Part shown: positions 61,989 through 64,000 of the stretch, one piece after another | Layout of the letters: every line of letters begins with the position of its first letter | Numbering within the stretch: position 1 is the first letter of the stretch | Assembly (NCBI GenBank): GCA_030266845.1 | Contig: JAJDIT010000001.1 | Span: 62,001 to 126,000, forward strand | Length of the DNA: 64,000 bases | Direction of reading: 5' to 3' | From: Acholeplasma sp. OttesenSCG-928-E16 | Lineage (GTDB): Bacteria > Bacillota_I > Bacilli_A > Acholeplasmatales > Acholeplasmataceae | Notes under the pieces: model-generated | Told to the model about the DNA's origin: nothing | The model's database searches: none | The model's input: only the letters and a program-made list of their open reading frames with translations | Position numbers and translations under genes: made by a program

Positions 61989-64000
61989 ATGAAGAAAAAA
62001 ATAGTTTCATTATTATTGATGGCTTTATTAGCGGTAGCCTTTATTGGTCCGAACGCTCAATATCAAGCTGCAGAAGGTGATTTAAAAGATTTTTATCCAT
62101 ATGAAAACGCAGCGTGCGTTGGATTAGCTGAAGAAGGTGCTCCAGCATGTAATGCTAGTGGGCTAACTGCTTCAAATTGGGTATTAGAGTATGATGGAGG
62201 ACGATACCATTTCCTTGCTGGTTTACATTCTCGTATGTTAAGCCAATATGCAGAAGCAATCAACAGTAAAAACGGTTTAGTGACTGCTACTGAAATCGGT
62301 GGATCTTCTGGATTTAATGCGTTTGCAACTCTTTATCACAATGACTCAGGTGTTGACGTAATTGTCCAAATTGATGATGACCGTACTAAAATGACTGCTG
62401 TAAGACATGCTGTTTATGTTTACTTTGATGAAAATGGCGTTTTACAAATGGCTGAATATAACGTTCAAACTTTCTACTTAACTAATGAAGGAACAGAAGC
62501 TGCTCCAGATTATAGATTCTCAACTGCAGAAGAAATCGCTGCTATTCCTACACCAGCTGAAGGAGAAAGCGCTGTATTACCTGATGGAATGGTTAATTCA
62601 ACTATTAGAATTATCAGAAGTGATAATGAAAGAGGTTATAAAGTAGAACCAATTACTTTCACTAAATGGACTTATACTGGTTATAATCCTGAAGATGCAA
62701 CTACAAAAGCATCAATCTTATTCCCTGATAAGACTGCTGCTGATGTAAATAACATTGAAATCCCTGCTGGATGGAATGTTATATCATTTGGTACTCGTGA
62801 TAGAGCTTATGGTTATGCTCCAGAACAATCATCAATTCCTTGGGTTAATAACTTAGCTTATACAGTAGGTTCTGACAAGGTTGCTTGGATTGATTATCTA
62901 GCAAGACCAGCTTCATTTAGCTTATTATCAGCAATCGATGTTGATGCTGAAGCTAAAGGTATTCAAGGTATTATTGATTATAGAGGTTCATTCTCATTAG
63001 TTGAACCAACTGCAAGTTGGACATATAAAGTTGTTGATCCAGACACTGGATTTGTATCTACAAAGACTGACAAATTAGACTATAAAGTTGTTGTATCTGA
63101 TGGAACAAATAGCGATACACTAACCTTTGCTTATGACTCAGCTGCTGATGCATATGTTAAGACTGGTGAAGTAACTATAGTTGATACTATGGAATTCAAC
63201 AAGGCTTATACTGTTACTTATTCTGCTGATCTACCAGAATCTTATGAAAGACCAGCTTCAAAAGAAGTAGTAGTTAATTACATTGTTGGTACTCTTCCTC
63301 CAAGATTCCACGGAGTAGAAAACAAGATTTATTCAGAATACGATTTTAATATTGATGTATTAGATGGTATTACTGCTGATGATGGCGAAGTTAAAGCAGG
63401 TGTTGCTGATTTAACTAGTGATATCGTAGTTACTTACCCAGATGGATTTAACCCATATGCTCCAAAACCAGGAGTATGGATTATTGAATTATCAATTACT
63501 AAGAAAGTTGAATATCCTGCAACATTAACTGATATGAAGATTAAAGATGTATTAGTTACTGATTGGGATCCTGCTGACTATAATACAATTTACACTAGTT
63601 CATTTGGTACTAAGAAACTATTAGTTATCGATAATAACGAAGATTGGCAAGCTCAACTTGCATCAGGTTTCCACTTTGCATGGTCTGGTAATAGATTCCA
63701 TATCCTAGTAATAGGAACTGATGGAAAAGTTAAGACTGGTGTTGCAAGAAGTTCTTGGATTACAGCTGACAAACCTACTGGTGGATGGGCTGCATCATCT
63801 ACATTAACATCGAATTTGGCTGCAATTACTCTTGCGGCTGGCGAATTTATCGTAGTTGGTAGAGACCTAAATACAGACGGTGCTCCAAATTATGCAGTTT
63901 ATGAAGAATGTTCAATTGCTGGCTTAAACTATGGTGACAAGGTTGAATTAATCGGTCTTCCTTATGAAGCTAAATATGTTACTACAGAAACATCATTCAA
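61989..64000 (+). CDS. Large secreted surface protein, unknown function (3' end outside window)
   Basis: The frame from ATG 61989 is open to the window end (670 codons). It begins with a classical signal peptide (MKKKIVSLLLMALLAVAFIG, cleavage likely near AQYQAAEG). The rest is rich in Asp, Ala, Thr and Tyr with alternating beta-strand patterns and few cysteines (two in the first 50 residues and one in YEECS near residue 640), without a family I recognise. A segment near residue 215 (TFTKWTYTGYNPEDATTKA) and the part from about 540 (LVIDNNEDWQAQLASGFHF) look like beta-sandwich domains. Codon use favours GCT, ACT and GAA as in gapA, and the promoter is consensus, so abundance is expected. A surface-layer or adhesin role is only a guess. 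Confidence 0.7.
   Translation, partial: MKKKIVSLLLMALLAVAFIGPNAQYQAAEGDLKDFYPYENAACVGLAEEGAPACNASGLTASNWVLEYDGGRYHFLAGLHSRMLSQYAEAINSKNGLVTATEIGGSSGFNAFATLYHNDSGVDVIVQIDDDRTKMTAVRHAVYVYFDENGVLQMAEYNVQTFYLTNEGTEAAPDYRFSTAEEIAAIPTPAEGESAVLPDGMVNSTIRIIRSDNERGYKVEPITFTKWTYTGYNPEDATTKASILFPDKTAADVNNIEIPAGWNVISFGTRDRAYGYAPEQSSIPWVNNLAYTVGSDKVAWIDYLARPASFSLLSAIDVDAEAKGIQGIIDYRGSFSLVEPTASWTYKVVDPDTGFVSTKTDKLDYKVVVSDGTNSDTLTFAYDSAADAYVKTGEVTIVDTMEFNKAYTVTYSADLPESYERPASKEVVVNYIVGTLPPRFHGVENKIYSEYDFNIDVLDGITADDGEVKAGVADLTSDIVVTYPDGFNPYAPKPGVWIIELSITKKVEYPATLTDMKIKDVLVTDWDPADYNTIYTSSFGTKKLLVIDNNEDWQAQLASGFHFAWSGNRFHILVIGTDGKVKTGVARSSWITADKPTGGWAASSTLTSNLAAITLAAGEFIVVGRDLNTDGAPNYAVYEECSIAGLNYGDKVELIGLPYEAKYVTTETSF

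Noticed and set aside
1-64000. Mycoplasma-type genetic code (TGA = Trp)
   Set aside because: TGA ends several genes exactly at conserved boundaries (thiI, rimM, trmFO) and TGG is used for conserved tryptophans.

Overview
The window is AT-rich, gene-dense DNA from a low-GC Gram-positive lineage. TGA is used as a stop (for example thiI, rimM, trmFO) and tryptophan is TGG, so this is the standard bacterial code and not that of Mycoplasma or Spiroplasma. Bacilli-type hallmarks are present: rpsP-khpA-rimM-trmD, ccpA next to tyrS, ylbF-ylbG, spx, trmFO-codV, two T-boxes and a tetrahydrofolate riboswitch. A deep-branching Bacilli or Mycoplasmatota relative (Acholeplasma, Izemoplasma or RF39-like) is the best guess, but the sequence alone does not settle it.

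Layout. 1-8640: surface polysaccharide region, with the end of a membrane protein, an ABC importer operon ending in a winged-helix/nucleotidyltransferase fusion (LicC/PntC-like), UDP-glucose dehydrogenase, glmM and a Wzz-like chain-length protein. 8819-24363: glmU, gdhA, tRNA and rRNA modification genes, def, ylbFG, the rpsP operon, a DbpA-like helicase, rplS with its leader, ccpA, T-box-tyrS and two tandem diacylglycerol-kinase-like genes. 24423-29760: trpS (with T-box), pepF, spx, a CYTH protein and gapA. 29837-36657: a divergent GH31 enzyme, ung, riboswitch-folT, trmFO, xerC/codV, a NUDIX protein and dut. 36662-40619: manA, nagA, nagB and a double GNAT protein. 40747-44140: etfB-etfA-lctD, matching an electron-confurcating lactate dehydrogenase. 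44230-45321: an Eis-like acetyltransferase.

45448-61868 is the most distinctive part: a cluster for taking apart foreign or self peptidoglycan. It holds a MurR-like RpiR/SIS regulator, anmK, a BadF-type GlcNAc/MurNAc kinase, a GH4 phospho-glycosidase, one cytoplasmic and two exported membrane-anchored GHL10 (DigH-type) proteins carrying four GHL10 domains in total, an AmiE-like serine amidase and a 1001-residue lipoprotein amidase with Big2 and beta-helix modules. nagA and nagB in the same window would finish the route to fructose-6-phosphate. After it, at 61989, starts a large secreted protein (open at the window edge) with a consensus promoter overlapped by a CcpA-type cre site.

Regulation: many promoters have an extended -10 (TGnTATAAT), terminators are clear hairpins with T-tracts, and cre-like sites lie before ccpA, gapA and the last gene. 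No rRNA, tRNA, insertion sequence, phage or CRISPR array was seen, and no gene-free stretch longer than 300 bases exists.
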